64,000 nt of DNA, taken from NCBI GenBank assembly GCA_028112705.1, contig JAOGYN010000001.1, positions 124,001 through 188,000 of the forward strand, written 5' to 3'. The DNA is from GCA-002712045 sp028112705. GTDB taxonomy: Bacteria > Pseudomonadota > Alphaproteobacteria > Rhodobacterales > Rhodobacteraceae. Position numbers and translations under genes: made by a program. Positions 25,018 through 34,610 of the stretch are shown piece by piece. Every line of letters starts with the position of its first letter. Position 1 is the stretch's first letter. The notes beneath the pieces were generated by a model. The model was not told where the DNA came from, did not search any database, and saw nothing but the letters and a program-made list of their open reading frames with translations.

Positions 25018-25512
25018 TTAAACGGATATTCCTGCTTTAGGATAATGTTGAAATACCTCGGTGGCTCCATCACTACTAACTATGAATACATCGTAGGCTT
25101 CACGCTCATCTTCAGCCCCCATCCCGGGCGAGCCGTATGGCATCGCTGGCACGGCTAATCCTAATGCATCAGGACGGTCTGCTATGAGACGTTTTATGTC
25201 GCGGGCGGGAACATGTCCTTCAATGAAATAGCCATCAACTTTAGCGGTATGACAGGACATCATATCTTTGGGGATGCCACTCTCAATCTTAAATTCAGTC
25301 AAAAGGCTACCTGAGCGATCTTCGGTAGTAACATTGAAACCTTTGTCTGTTAAAATCTCTATCCATGCATTGCAGCAACCACACTGTGGGTTTTTAACTA
25401 CGTGAATATCAGGGGAAGTACCGTCAGCTAAGGCAGCAAATGGAGCAGCAATGACGGAACTTGATGCAAGTATTAACAGTTGCCGCCGGCTTAACGATAG
25501 GTTGTTCCTCAT
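25018..25512 (-). CDS. DUF411 metal-binding protein, exported
   Basis: A 164-residue periplasmic protein. The N-terminus SRRQLLILASSSVIAAPFAALA is a Tat- or Sec-type signal; then comes the DUF411 fold with PQCGCC at its start, MMSCHTA in the middle and GLAVPAMPYGSPGM near the end. DUF411 proteins are linked to copper and other soft-metal handling. ATG at 25512 is preferred over the GTG one codon earlier because of the spacing to an AGGGAA site. No copper pump lies beside it here. Confidence 0.85.
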   Translation of the reverse strand: MRNNLSLSRRQLLILASSSVIAAPFAALADGTSPDIHVVKNPQCGCCNAWIEILTDKGFNVTTEDRSGSLLTEFKIESGIPKDMMSCHTAKVDGYFIEGHVPARDIKRLIADRPDALGLAVPAMPYGSPGMGAEDEREAYDVFIVSSDGATEVFQHYPKAGISV

Positions 25513-26199
25513 CACTTATTCCCTTTCAACATCATTCTATATAATTAGTGCGGTATCCAAACAAATCCATAGCAAGGTGGCGCGATACTAATTTAAGGTC
25601 CAAGAGCTATAAGTTGTTAATGTGGACTCATAAATATTAAATCTAAACTTTTTGTTTATAATCAGCCACTTAAGAAAGTTTCGTGGCAGACAGTCCGTTA
25701 ATCATAATTAGCACAATTATATCAATATTTTACAGTGTTATTTTAAAGTTTCCTCTTCCAATATAACCCTCAATCAGCTGAGTGCTTAAGGTAATAACTT
25801 AATCTTTTTCTCATTTTTAATCCAATCATTTAAAAAAAGTCTTTCCATTCTATTGGATTAGGGCAACGCTTAAAATAAAAATGAAGGCGATTTTTCATTA
25901 TTACAATAATGGCATCCCCATTCCATTATTTAAATTTACACCCACACCAAAGTCAGATGTAGAAAAGATTACGTCAGCATTTAAGAAGTTCATTCAGTAA
26001 TGGTAAAAGATAATATCTTCAATTTAATGATGCTAAAGCCAAACGTAAATCATGTGTCAGCCTTATCTCGAACTGAGCAGTGTGGAAGTTCTTGCCAAGC
26101 GATAATAATTATTGTGCGAAGCAATATCAAAATATCAAAACAGCCAAAGCAATTAGAGTTGCCTTATTAGATTTTCATTTAAATTTAGGTAAATTTAAA
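25513..26199. other. Long AT-rich intergenic stretch
   Basis: About 690 bases with no gene of recognisable family. It contains one short frame (25881-26000, listed separately). The divergent promoter of the DUF411 gene must lie at its left edge. Possibly decayed coding DNA. Confidence 0.35.
25881..26000 (+). CDS. 39-residue hypothetical ORF
   Basis: ATG followed by KAIFHYYNNGIPIPLFKFT and ending TSAFKKFIQ. No strong ribosome-binding site and no family. The balanced amino acid content makes it look less like noise than other frames here, but it may equally be a gene fragment. Confidence 0.25.
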   Translation: MKAIFHYYNNGIPIPLFKFTPTPKSDVEKITSAFKKFIQ

Positions 26200-26239
26200 G
26201 CTGGTAGAGCTTTGTTTATTAAGCAATTGCTCTACCAGC
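26200..26239 (-). terminator. Hairpin after the fasciclin gene
   Basis: A perfect 11-bp inverted repeat, GCTGGTAGAGC and GCTCTACCAGC, with an 18-base loop, lies 44 bases beyond the stop of the minus-strand fasciclin gene and is followed there by TTTAAATTT. Probably its transcription terminator, though the loop is long. Confidence 0.55.
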
Positions 26240-26282
26240 AGTTAACATTTTATTCCTTGGCCATTACACACGGCTCTAGGAA

Positions 26283-26771
26283 TTAGTTTGGGAGTATGAC
26301 TGCATCTATTACATGGATTACGCCGTTTGATGCTTCAATGTCAGCTGTCACCACGTTGGCGCCGTTTACTGATACACCATTGTTGGTCATGATCGTGACA
26401 TTGCTGCCTTGTAAAGTTAGTGCCATCATACCGTTACTTAGATCAGTGCTCATAACCTTTCCAGACACAACATGGTTTGTGAGAATAGATATAAGTTGGT
26501 CTTTGTTTTCAGGTAATAGTAAGGTTGCTACGGTACCTTCTGGTAATGCGGCGAACGCCTCATCTGTTGGTGCAAACACTGTGAAGGGGCCTTCTCCCTT
26601 GAGTGTGTCGACTAATCCTGCAGCTTGTACTGCAGCTATTAATGTTGTGAAAGAACCAGCACCCACGGCTGTATCTACGATATCTTTTGAGTAACTACTA
26701 CCTGCAAAGGCCATTGAATTAGCTGCTAGTAGGGCCACAGATGTGATAGTTAAAAATTTACGACGAAGCAT
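26283..26771 (-). CDS. Secreted fasciclin-domain protein
   Basis: A 162-residue protein with a signal peptide (RRKFLTITSVALLAANSMAFA) and one fasciclin (FAS1) domain with the typical motifs SFTTLIAAVQAAGL, GPFTVFAPTDEAFAALP and NGVIHVIDAVILP. Bacterial FAS1 proteins act outside the cell in adhesion or matrix contacts. The start ATG at 26771 has GGAG 7-8 bases ahead and gives a better signal peptide than the frame start ten codons upstream. A hairpin terminator follows. Confidence 0.9.
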   Translation of the reverse strand: MLRRKFLTITSVALLAANSMAFAGSSYSKDIVDTAVGAGSFTTLIAAVQAAGLVDTLKGEGPFTVFAPTDEAFAALPEGTVATLLLPENKDQLISILTNHVVSGKVMSTDLSNGMMALTLQGSNVTIMTNNGVSVNGANVVTADIEASNGVIHVIDAVILPN

Positions 26772-27195
26772 TTTTTTTCTCCAAGAAAAAGAGTTAGCCA
26801 CTTTTTTATTAGTGGTATCGTTTATACGACGGCGTAGAGTTTTGGATCACTTTTATATTGTAACCTTAGGTATACCCAATAACGTATGTCACTAACCAAT
26901 AAGATCTATCAACTAAAATACTCATTTGTGCGTTTGTACATATATATAACGTATAGGAGCAGTGTGGCCCATACAGTGCTACCAAGGGTCTTTCAGTTCA
27001 ACATGCAGTGCATCAAGCACAGTTAATATGCCACCATGTAAAAAACTTATTACCTACGCTGTGCGTGACTTAAAATAAAGTTGACAACAGCTCCTTACCA
27101 CTGAGATATTACTTTAAGCTTTATAGTTAACTATTTATAAACCGGACAGGTATCGAGATAGCCTGCTAAGTAGGTCTCCAAGTTTGCAAAAAATT
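26772..27195. other. Upstream region of the fasciclin gene
   Basis: About 420 bases without a gene, between two minus-strand genes. It should hold the fasciclin promoter. Nothing else is recognised. Confidence 0.4.
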
Positions 27196-28725
27196 TTAAA
27201 ATAACATTAATTGGTTATTTACTTTTTGTTTCTTTCTTTTTCTAGTAGAAACTTTTCTACTACCGTGCTTATTATAAATTGCGTTTGAAATTTCCTTATA
27301 TTGAGAACCTGCGCGTATTTCAGCTATTTTATCCTTAGCTTCTCTTGCTGCTTTTTTATGCTCAATTATCGGCTTTGGATAGTCAGTGCCCAATGAAAAC
27401 GTTATATTATCGATTAAATTAGAATTCCACTTCCAAGGCTCATGTATAAATTCATTTGGAAGTTGTTTTAATTCTGGCACCCATTTTCTGATGTAATGAC
27501 CATCTGGGTCATGTTCCATTGACTGTTTAATGGGATTGTATACCCTCATAGCATTTATGCCAGTTACGCCAGACTGCATTTGCAACTGACTGTAATGAAT
27601 GCCTGGCTCATAATCTGTAAACAGCTTAGCTAGATGTTTACCTGTCGTTCGCCAATCCAACCAAAGCTGATAACTTGCAAAGCTCACGAGCATCGCACGC
27701 ATTCGGAAGGTTATCCATCCATCAATAATTAGATTTCGCATGCACGCATCAATGAATGGGTACCCAGTGTATCCAGTTGACCATGCCTGGTACTTTTCTT
27801 CATTATAATCATTTTTTCTTAAACTTTCGAAAGCTGGATGCATGCAATGTGTTTCTAATTCTGGTTGGTCTTCAATTTTTTGAATAAAGTGGCAACGCCA
27901 AGCTAACCGAGAGTTGAATGCCGTAAGGTTTTTCATAAAGTATTTTTTTTCATCAGTATGAAGCTGTTGTTTTCTTTTTTTAATTGACTGAACTACTTCT
28001 CGTACAGAAAGGCTTCCCCACGTAAGATGAGATGACAATCTTGAACAATATATTGATGATAACCCGGGAGCAGAAATATGATATAAATATTTTTTTGATC
28101 TGGTATTTAAAAAGCCCATTAAATCATCAATTGCTGCTTTCCTCCCACCAATTTGAACTTTACCAACTAACTTCTTTCCAAATTTAAAACTATCTTTTCC
28201 AGGTAAATTATCTGACTTACAGTTCAATATTGGCATTAAATTATTGGGTTTTGGTAAAATCTTTTGAGACATTCGTTCGTTTCTAATCACTGACCAATTG
28301 TCGCGGGAAGACAAGTTTCTAACAACCCCATTCGACGGGTATTCATACATTGAAATTTTATTTAAAGCGCACATATCTCTAACGTTTATATCTCGAGTAT
28401 AGGTCCAAAGATTGCCTGTCTCTTCGTGACAATATATTCCACGAATATTAAATTCTAATTGAAGACCTTTAATAACATTACAAACATCTCCAATTTTGAT
28501 AATTAGAGGCTGACCTAATCTTGCCAATGAAACATTGAGATCATTCAAGCAATCATGAATAAAATGCCAGTGGCGCCGGGAGCTAAAGTTTTTTGCCCAA
28601 TAATCCAACTCAACAACATATAATGGTAATATGGGTAGTGTACTTTTAGAGGCCGCTAAAAGTGGTGCATGATCGTTTGCTCGTAAGTCGCGCTTAAACC
28701 AAATAATATTTATTTCTGTTTTCAT
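27196..28725 (-). CDS. Cryptochrome/photolyase family protein
   Basis: A 509-residue flavoprotein. The N-terminal Rossmann domain begins INIIWFKRDLRANDHAPLL, and the C-terminal FAD domain shows WSTGYTGYPFIDACMRNL, MRAMLVSFASYQLWLDWR and MQSGVTGINAMRVYNPIKQS. This is the catalytic core of DNA photolyases and related cryptochromes, which use blue light to repair pyrimidine dimers or to signal. The basic C-terminal tail (SRKVSTRKRKKQK) may help bind DNA. ATG at 28725 is chosen over a GTG 12 codons earlier because the family starts right at this point. Repair versus photoreceptor function cannot be decided. Confidence 0.88.
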   Translation of the reverse strand: MKTEINIIWFKRDLRANDHAPLLAASKSTLPILPLYVVELDYWAKNFSSRRHWHFIHDCLNDLNVSLARLGQPLIIKIGDVCNVIKGLQLEFNIRGIYCHEETGNLWTYTRDINVRDMCALNKISMYEYPSNGVVRNLSSRDNWSVIRNERMSQKILPKPNNLMPILNCKSDNLPGKDSFKFGKKLVGKVQIGGRKAAIDDLMGFLNTRSKKYLYHISAPGLSSIYCSRLSSHLTWGSLSVREVVQSIKKRKQQLHTDEKKYFMKNLTAFNSRLAWRCHFIQKIEDQPELETHCMHPAFESLRKNDYNEEKYQAWSTGYTGYPFIDACMRNLIIDGWITFRMRAMLVSFASYQLWLDWRTTGKHLAKLFTDYEPGIHYSQLQMQSGVTGINAMRVYNPIKQSMEHDPDGHYIRKWVPELKQLPNEFIHEPWKWNSNLIDNITFSLGTDYPKPIIEHKKAAREAKDKIAEIRAGSQYKEISNAIYNKHGSRKVSTRKRKKQKVNNQLMLF

Positions 28726-28970
28726 TTTCTTTATTATTTTTGACAAACTTAAAGTTCTCACTGCAGTTGGATATTGTATTAAGGGCCCTATTTATTTGTA
28801 TTTCTGAGATATAAAATTAAGATAAAATTTAATTAGATATTCATATTAAAACAAACTTTTAGCTTATTATATTGAGTATTCATAATATATATTATTTAAA
28901 GTCTCCTATATGAAATAACACTCTTGTCCTTCACATCAATACTTACCATTATGACTACCGTGGCACAAAA

Positions 28971-29031
28971 ATAGCTTAGCGTATATTCGGCTAAGCTATT
29001 GTTGTTTGTAGGTTACAAATGGGTTACAATT
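28971..29031 (+). repeat. Decayed element boundary 3 (att-like scar)
   Basis: ATAGCTTAGCG followed by CGGCTAAGCT keeps the terminator stem of the tRNA-Asn element boundary; GGTTACAAATGGGTTACAA keeps the arm repeats at 11-base spacing. Upstream, only ACCGTGGCACA vaguely recalls the tRNA end. It is closer to 2931-2990 in the arm repeats than the scar at 20719 is. Confidence 0.7.
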
Positions 29032-29079
29032 TTTTTTTAACAAGTCGTATTTTTATTTAAATGATGAATTTTTTCTATG

Positions 29080-29132
29080 CTCTTATATGTAAATGGGCGG
29101 CATATGCAGTTTCATAGTCATAGTGAGGTTCA
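29080..29132 (+). repeat. Dispersed repeat, copy 2
   Basis: Diverged copy of 20546-20598 with the shared core GCATATGCAGTTT and CATAGTGAGGTTCA. Confidence 0.6.
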
Positions 29133-29152
29133 AAAGATCTCATTTAAAATAC

Positions 29153-30973
29153 CTACTCTAAAAGGGCTTTATCTGAATGATGGCAGGCGATTTCGTGGCC
29201 TGATATGCTTGAAGTTAATGGCGCTGAGGTCGTATTGCAGAGACCTTCTATTTTGATGTGGCAGCGATTATAAAAAGGGCATCCAATGTCAGTCATTTCA
29301 ACTGTTCCAGATATGCCAACTTCCGTGCTCTGTTTTTTTAAAGTTTCTTCTAACCACCCAACCCGTAATTCTGGAACTGAATTAATCAACAATTTTGTAT
29401 ATGGATGAAACGGTGGAGATAGTATTTCTTGAACTGTCCCTTGTTCTACTAATCTACCAGCATAAAGAACAACAATCTTATCTGCAAAAGAGGATACGGT
29501 TGATAAATCGTGACTAATAAATACGAAAGAAATACCAGTTTCCTTACCTAATTTTTTCAAAAGTGATATTACATTTGCCCCAACGATAGTATCTAAAGCC
29601 GAAGTCACTTCATCGCAGAGTAATAATGTTGGTTTAGCTGCAAGTCCTCTAGCTAAATTCACACGTTGCTTTTGTCCTCCGGATATTTCTGTTGGTCTTC
29701 GGTTCATAAATGCATCGGGGAGTTCAACAAGTCGCATTATCTCTCTGACTTGCTCGTCACGCTTTTTGCCTTTTACGCCATGATAAAAGGTTAATGGGCG
29801 TCCGATTATTTCTCCGATAGTTTGGCGTGGGTTTAGGGCAGTATCAGCCATTTGAAAAATAAATTGCACTAGTTGTAATTCATTTAAACTTCGGTTTTTT
29901 ACTGAAGGGTGTAGCTCTTTTTCGTTTAATAAGATTTGTCCTGAAGAGGCTGGAAGCAATCCAGATATTACTCTTGCTAATGTTGATTTTCCGCACCCTG
30001 ATTCTCCTATAATCCCTACTACTTCGCCATGGTTGAGCGAAAAGCTAACGTCGTGGAGCACTAGTTTAGTAGGGGTTCTCTTGTTAGTTCCACCATAACC
30101 AGCAGAAATATTTTTGACCGCTAACGCCGAATTTGAATGTTCTGATTCCAAAACACTTTGTTCGATTAGGTTGGCTTTTGGAGTGGGTCGCACTGCAGCC
30201 ATAAGTTTGTTGGTATAACTGTGTTTCGGATTATTAATTATTTCCTCAACGGTACCCTGCTCCTTTATTACTCCATCATAAAGCACAACAACATGGTCAG
30301 CTATTTGAGCAACAACAGATAAATCATGTGTAACGTAAATTGCAGCTGACTTTTCATCGCGTATCACCTTTTTTATTGCCTTCAAAACTTCAATTTGTGT
30401 CGTAACATCGAGAGCGGTTGTAGGTTCATCTAGCACCAAAAGGCTTGGTTTTTCTACCAATGCCATCGCTGCCATTAAGCGTTGAAGTTGACCACCAGAG
30501 ACCTGATGTGGGTACAGTTTACCAATCATATAGGGCTGTGGAAGCTCTAAAGCTATATATAGCTCTATTGCTCTTTTTTCAGCAGTTTCTTTACTCAGTG
30601 CACCGTGAAGAAGAGCTGACTCAATAACCTGCTCGCCAATGGTTAATGAGGGATTAAATGTAGCTGCCGCACTTTGTGCTAGATAGGCGACGTGTTCTCC
30701 CCGCATTAACCGCTTTTTTTCGTAATCCAGGTTAATCATATCTTTTTCTAATAGAATGGCTTCTCCACCAGAAAAGTGAAGGCCTGGCTTTGTATATCCT
30801 AGTGCAGCAAGCGATATAGTGGTTTTACCGGAACCACTTTCCCCGATGAGAGCGACAACCTGCCCAGGAAAAACATTAAAACTAATGCCCTTCACAATCT
30901 CTATAGGTTCTTGTGCCCAGGGTCTTGCCTCGATTTTTAAGTCGCGGCATTGAAAGATTGGTTTGGTTTTCAT
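29153..30973 (-). CDS. Peptide-type ABC transporter, fused ATPase subunit
   Basis: A 606-residue protein with two complete ABC ATPase domains in tandem, corresponding to DppD plus DppF. The first has GESGSGKT, VSGGQLQR and LLVLDEPTTALD; the second GESGCGKS, ISGGQKQR and LLLCDEVTSALD. The C-terminal cysteine-containing tail (CPFYNRC and GLCNTT) is that of oligopeptide/dipeptide ATPases. It powers the importer formed by the next genes upstream. Its ATG overlaps the last base of the permease stop (TAATG), so it is translationally coupled. Confidence 0.92.
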   Translation of the reverse strand: MKTKPIFQCRDLKIEARPWAQEPIEIVKGISFNVFPGQVVALIGESGSGKTTISLAALGYTKPGLHFSGGEAILLEKDMINLDYEKKRLMRGEHVAYLAQSAAATFNPSLTIGEQVIESALLHGALSKETAEKRAIELYIALELPQPYMIGKLYPHQVSGGQLQRLMAAMALVEKPSLLVLDEPTTALDVTTQIEVLKAIKKVIRDEKSAAIYVTHDLSVVAQIADHVVVLYDGVIKEQGTVEEIINNPKHSYTNKLMAAVRPTPKANLIEQSVLESEHSNSALAVKNISAGYGGTNKRTPTKLVLHDVSFSLNHGEVVGIIGESGCGKSTLARVISGLLPASSGQILLNEKELHPSVKNRSLNELQLVQFIFQMADTALNPRQTIGEIIGRPLTFYHGVKGKKRDEQVREIMRLVELPDAFMNRRPTEISGGQKQRVNLARGLAAKPTLLLCDEVTSALDTIVGANVISLLKKLGKETGISFVFISHDLSTVSSFADKIVVLYAGRLVEQGTVQEILSPPFHPYTKLLINSVPELRVGWLEETLKKQSTEVGISGTVEMTDIGCPFYNRCHIKIEGLCNTTSAPLTSSISGHEIACHHSDKALLE

Positions 30974-31908
30974 TATGTCATCTTACCTGAAAGGCTTCCG
31001 CCATCGTGAGCAGAAATGTCATCAATAACAATATTAATTGCTATTGTTAAACTAGCTATTGCTAATGCTGGAGCGATGGTAGCAATAGCTCCTCCTGAAA
31101 ATCCATTTGCAAGCCCTTGAAGGTTTTCACGAACCATAGAACCCCAATCTGATATCGGTGGCTGCACTCCCAACCCTAAGAAGCTGAGACTCGAAATAAA
31201 AAGGATAATGAAAATTAATCTTATTCCGAAGTCGGTTGCTAAGGGCATTGCTATATTTGGTAAAACTTCTCTAGTTATGATCCACCAAAGACCCTCTCCA
31301 CGAGCTCGAGTAACCTCCACAAAATCTTGAACAATAATATCTAGGCTTAGTGCGCGAGCAATCCTAAAAACGCTCGCAGCATATATTAATCCAGATAGAA
31401 CTATAAGTATGGGTATCGAGGATCCAAAGGCAGCAATGGTTATTAATCCCAACATTATACTAGGGAAAGAAAGTACAACCTCAATTGAGCGACTTAATAT
31501 AGCATCAGTCCACTTTCCTGCCACGGCCGCCGTGACTCCGAGAAATATTCCAACTATATAAGCCAATATAGTTGCCACAAATGAAATACCAATAGTAGTT
31601 CTGGCACCCCACATTATTCTAGACAGCACATCCCTACCTATGTAATCAGTCCCCAGAAGGACTTGCCTGGTAGGGCTCATGAAACTAGGGTCATCAAATT
31701 CATTACCGGCTAAATCCTCCTCGATGAAATGAGCTTCATGGTATGGGGCGAGGTAGCTTCCAAATAATGCTATTATTATCCAAAATATAACGATACCTAG
31801 GCAAAATTTTCCAATCCAAGAAAGCCGTAATCGACTTTTTGCTGGAACGTCGTGTAACTCTTCATAGGCGTCTGTTTCGGGCACATCTTTTTCGAGTTCA
31901 TTTTTCAT
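30973..31908 (-). CDS. Peptide-type ABC permease, DppC-like
   Basis: A 311-residue inner-membrane subunit with a cytosolic N-terminal tail, a first helix (FCLGIVIFWIIIALFGSYLAPY) and five more around the EAA loop (VEVTRARGEGLWWIITREVLPN). The motif LLGTDYIGRDVLSRIMWGARTT is typical of DppC/OppC. The start ATG at 31908 overlaps the stop of the partner permease (ATGA); the longer frame to 32001 would overlap that gene by 90 bases and is not credible. Confidence 0.92.
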   Translation of the reverse strand: MKNELEKDVPETDAYEELHDVPAKSRLRLSWIGKFCLGIVIFWIIIALFGSYLAPYHEAHFIEEDLAGNEFDDPSFMSPTRQVLLGTDYIGRDVLSRIMWGARTTIGISFVATILAYIVGIFLGVTAAVAGKWTDAILSRSIEVVLSFPSIMLGLITIAAFGSSIPILIVLSGLIYAASVFRIARALSLDIIVQDFVEVTRARGEGLWWIITREVLPNIAMPLATDFGIRLIFIILFISSLSFLGLGVQPPISDWGSMVRENLQGLANGFSGGAIATIAPALAIASLTIAINIVIDDISAHDGGSLSGKMT

Positions 31909-32852
31909 TTTGGATGTCTTAACCTTGGATTTGAAACTATTGTGGCAAGATCTGCAATCAATATCAAAACAACAAATGTTGTGCAAAATATCATTCCACA
32001 AGCTTGAACTAGTGGAATATCACGCGTTTGAACACCATCTACCATAAGTTTGGCCAGGCCAGGGTATGCAAATATGGTTTCCATGATCACGACACCGCTT
32101 ACAAGGTAAGCAAGGTTAAGAGCAATCACATTGATTATAGGACCAATTGAATTTAGCAAGGCGTGCCGTAAGATAATCGTTCTCCTTGGTATTCCCTTTA
32201 ATATCGCCATTTCAATGTATGGAGAGCTCATAACATTTAGAATTCCTGCTCGCGTCATCCTTGTCATTTGAGCTGACACGACAAGGACTAGTGTGAAAAT
32301 CGGAAGCGTTAAAACATAAAGTGATTTCAGAAAACCTTCGTTTCCACGCAAATAAGATACGGAAGGAAACCAGCCTAAACCAACTGCTAGAATGAGTATT
32401 AAAAAAATAGCTACGAAAAAATCAGGGACGGCGATCAATCCTAACGTAGTTGCGGTTATAACTCGGTCAATCATGCTGCCAGGCATCATAGCAGCTGTGA
32501 GACCTAGAGAAAGTGAAAGTGGAATTGATATTAAAGCCACAATACCACCTACAAAAAGAGTGTTTCCAATCCTGTATTTAATTAGATCTGCTATAGTTGA
32601 TCCGCCCGCCACGGAAACTCCAAGATCGCCAGTTACAAGACCATAAATCCAATTAAAATACTGTGTATACCATGCCTGATTTAGCCCGAGTTTCTCACGA
32701 AGAGCTTCTAAACTCGCATCTGTCGCCGTTTGACCAAGAATTAACTCAGCTGCATCGCCAGGAAGAATTTGTGTAATTAAGAAAATGAACGCGGAAACTG
32801 CCCATATAAGAAATATCCCAATTAATATACGGCGTGCAGCCATTATCCACAT
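31905..32852 (-). CDS. Peptide-type ABC permease, DppB-like
   Basis: A 315-residue inner-membrane subunit with six helices. It begins RRILIGIFLIWAVSAFIFLI, carries the DppB-type segment LREKLGLNQAWYTQYFNWIYGLVTGDLG, and an EAA-like loop (MAILKGIPRRTIILRHALLNS). It pairs with the DppC-like subunit to form the channel for the substrate delivered by the binding protein encoded upstream. Overlaps the next gene by four bases. Confidence 0.92.
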   Translation of the reverse strand: MWIMAARRILIGIFLIWAVSAFIFLITQILPGDAAELILGQTATDASLEALREKLGLNQAWYTQYFNWIYGLVTGDLGVSVAGGSTIADLIKYRIGNTLFVGGIVALISIPLSLSLGLTAAMMPGSMIDRVITATTLGLIAVPDFFVAIFLILILAVGLGWFPSVSYLRGNEGFLKSLYVLTLPIFTLVLVVSAQMTRMTRAGILNVMSSPYIEMAILKGIPRRTIILRHALLNSIGPIINVIALNLAYLVSGVVIMETIFAYPGLAKLMVDGVQTRDIPLVQACGMIFCTTFVVLILIADLATIVSNPRLRHPK

Positions 32853-32980
32853 TTGTATTTAACCTTTTATCGAAACCTAAGCACTCTTATCTGTTATCCA
32901 TGATATATGAATAAACGTTATTATGTTATTTTAAAATAAAAAAATATGAATAATAACTGAAAAATTAATCTATCGTAAGA

Positions 32981-33013
32981 GATTTGCGGAAGCTCTAAGA
33001 GCTACCGCAAATC
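32981..33013 (-). terminator. Intercistronic hairpin after binding-protein gene
   Basis: GATTTGCGGAAGCT pairs with AGCTACCGCAAATC (one mismatch, 5-base loop), 14 bases beyond the stop of the binding-protein gene and before the permease genes. There is no immediate T run on that strand, so it more likely protects the upstream mRNA or attenuates than fully terminates. Confidence 0.6.
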
Positions 33014-33026
33014 TTTAGTTATTAAC

Positions 33027-34610
33027 TTAACTTTCGAGCCAGGCAAATTCTACCCACTCGCCACCACCTAGTGCTCCAAGTGGAAGTTTAGGGACACCAT
33101 GGATCTTAGAGCTCTTTGCATCAAGATAGGATGAGTGAGCAGGTATAACCACAGGTGCATTTTCAGTTACAATTTTTTGCATTTCACATTGTAACGCATG
33201 TCGGTTTTTGGGATCTGTTTCACCTTTTACTTTATTTAAAAGATCTCTCATACGCTCATCTTTCCAGAATGTGTCACTCCACGGTGCATCTGGGTGATAA
33301 GCCATATCCAACATAATAGAAGCAGTTGGTCTCATATTCCACGCAGTTGTGTGCATAGGGGTTTTCTGCCAAACAGCACTCCAGTAACCATCTGTAGGAA
33401 CTTTCTTCACATTTAAGTCGAACCCTATTTTCTGACATTCTCTTTGTAGAAGAAGGCTCATCTCTACAGCTCCTGGAGAAACTTCAGCAGCTTCCATTAC
33501 AGCTGATGTTATGCCAGATTTTTTCAGAAGAGCCTTTGCGCGATCTGGATCATATGCATTAATTGGAAGATCAGAACAGAAGTCTACTCCATAGGCCGAA
33601 TTAATAGGGTTATCATTTCCTACCGTTCCGTGCCCCTTTAAAAGCGTTTTAACAATGCGCTCGCGTCGTTGAAGAAGTTTCATAGCCATAACAAAATCTG
33701 GATTACTTCCATATTCCTTTTCGGAGTGCATGCCTATACCCATATAGCTTCCCGACGGAGTTGATATTAAGTCGATACCTTCTGCAGATTCAATCTGCTG
33801 TAAAGAGTTGGGAGGAATACTTATAATCATGTCTGCATCACCGGATAGGAGTGCACTCACGCGTGATATACTATCTGTTATTCCAAAGAGCTCTATGGAG
33901 TCAAAGTTTGCTCCTTCTCGCCAGTAATCTTCATTGCGAACATGAACGGAACCAATACCTGGTCTCATGCTTTCTAGTTTATATGGGCCGGTTCCAACAG
34001 GATTGATAAAGTCTGTGGTTCCATCTTTAACGATTTTAAAATGTTTCTCTCCTAAAATAGCCGGAAGATCTGAATAGCCAGTTTCACAAATAGCCTTTAC
34101 TTCATAAGGGCCTACTTTTTTCCATTCTTTTATTACGCTGAATAAACCTTTTGCTACTGAAGTAGAGTCTGCTCCCATATGTCGTTGCATAGAATAGATG
34201 ACGTCATCCGCCGTAAGTTTACTTCCATCGTGGAAAACAACATCTTTTCGAATATTAAAAGACCATTCAGTTGCATCTGCATTCGCACCAAATGAGGAGG
34301 CTAGTTCCGGTTGAGGGACTATATCGTCACTAAGTTGAATGAGACTATTATAATGAGCCCTACCTCTTGCATAATCAGTATCAGAAGTCAGCATGCATGG
34401 ATCTAAAGTATCGTCAGGACCGTGGAGGTTAAAAGCAGTTTTGATTGAGCCCCCTTTTTTCGCTGTAGAAGCTGCCGCATGATTAGCAAAGCTTAAAGCT
34501 GAAGGCAGCGCTACACCAGCTGCTAAAACAGACATCATGAATTTACGTCGACCAATTGTACCGTTTAGTAGTTTAGTTTTTTGTAATTCTATATATTTAT
34601 TTTTTATCAT
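33027..34610 (-). CDS. ABC transporter substrate-binding protein, family 5
   Basis: A 527-residue periplasmic receptor with a twin-arginine-like signal (GRRKFMMSVLAAGVALPSALSFA). The family 5 signature is visible in FNIRKDVVFHDGSKLTADDVIYSM, and later in GTGPYKL and YDPDRAKALLKKSG. Family members bind di- and oligopeptides, nickel, opines or other amines; the ligand cannot be told from sequence. It is the first gene of the importer operon, set apart from the permeases by a hairpin. GGGAGG lies about 10 bases before the ATG. Confidence 0.92.
   Translation of the reverse strand: MIKNKYIELQKTKLLNGTIGRRKFMMSVLAAGVALPSALSFANHAAASTAKKGGSIKTAFNLHGPDDTLDPCMLTSDTDYARGRAHYNSLIQLSDDIVPQPELASSFGANADATEWSFNIRKDVVFHDGSKLTADDVIYSMQRHMGADSTSVAKGLFSVIKEWKKVGPYEVKAICETGYSDLPAILGEKHFKIVKDGTTDFINPVGTGPYKLESMRPGIGSVHVRNEDYWREGANFDSIELFGITDSISRVSALLSGDADMIISIPPNSLQQIESAEGIDLISTPSGSYMGIGMHSEKEYGSNPDFVMAMKLLQRRERIVKTLLKGHGTVGNDNPINSAYGVDFCSDLPINAYDPDRAKALLKKSGITSAVMEAAEVSPGAVEMSLLLQRECQKIGFDLNVKKVPTDGYWSAVWQKTPMHTTAWNMRPTASIMLDMAYHPDAPWSDTFWKDERMRDLLNKVKGETDPKNRHALQCEMQKIVTENAPVVIPAHSSYLDAKSSKIHGVPKLPLGALGGGEWVEFAWLES

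Larger units (their letters stand above)
28726..29152. other. Intergenic region with att-like scar
   Basis: Contains the promoter region of the photolyase gene and the boundary remnants listed at 28971-29031 and 29080-29132. No gene is seen. Confidence 0.5.

Noticed and set aside
26080..26286. A 68-codon frame upstream of the fasciclin 3' end
   Set aside because: It runs through the hairpin terminator of the opposite gene and shows no family features.
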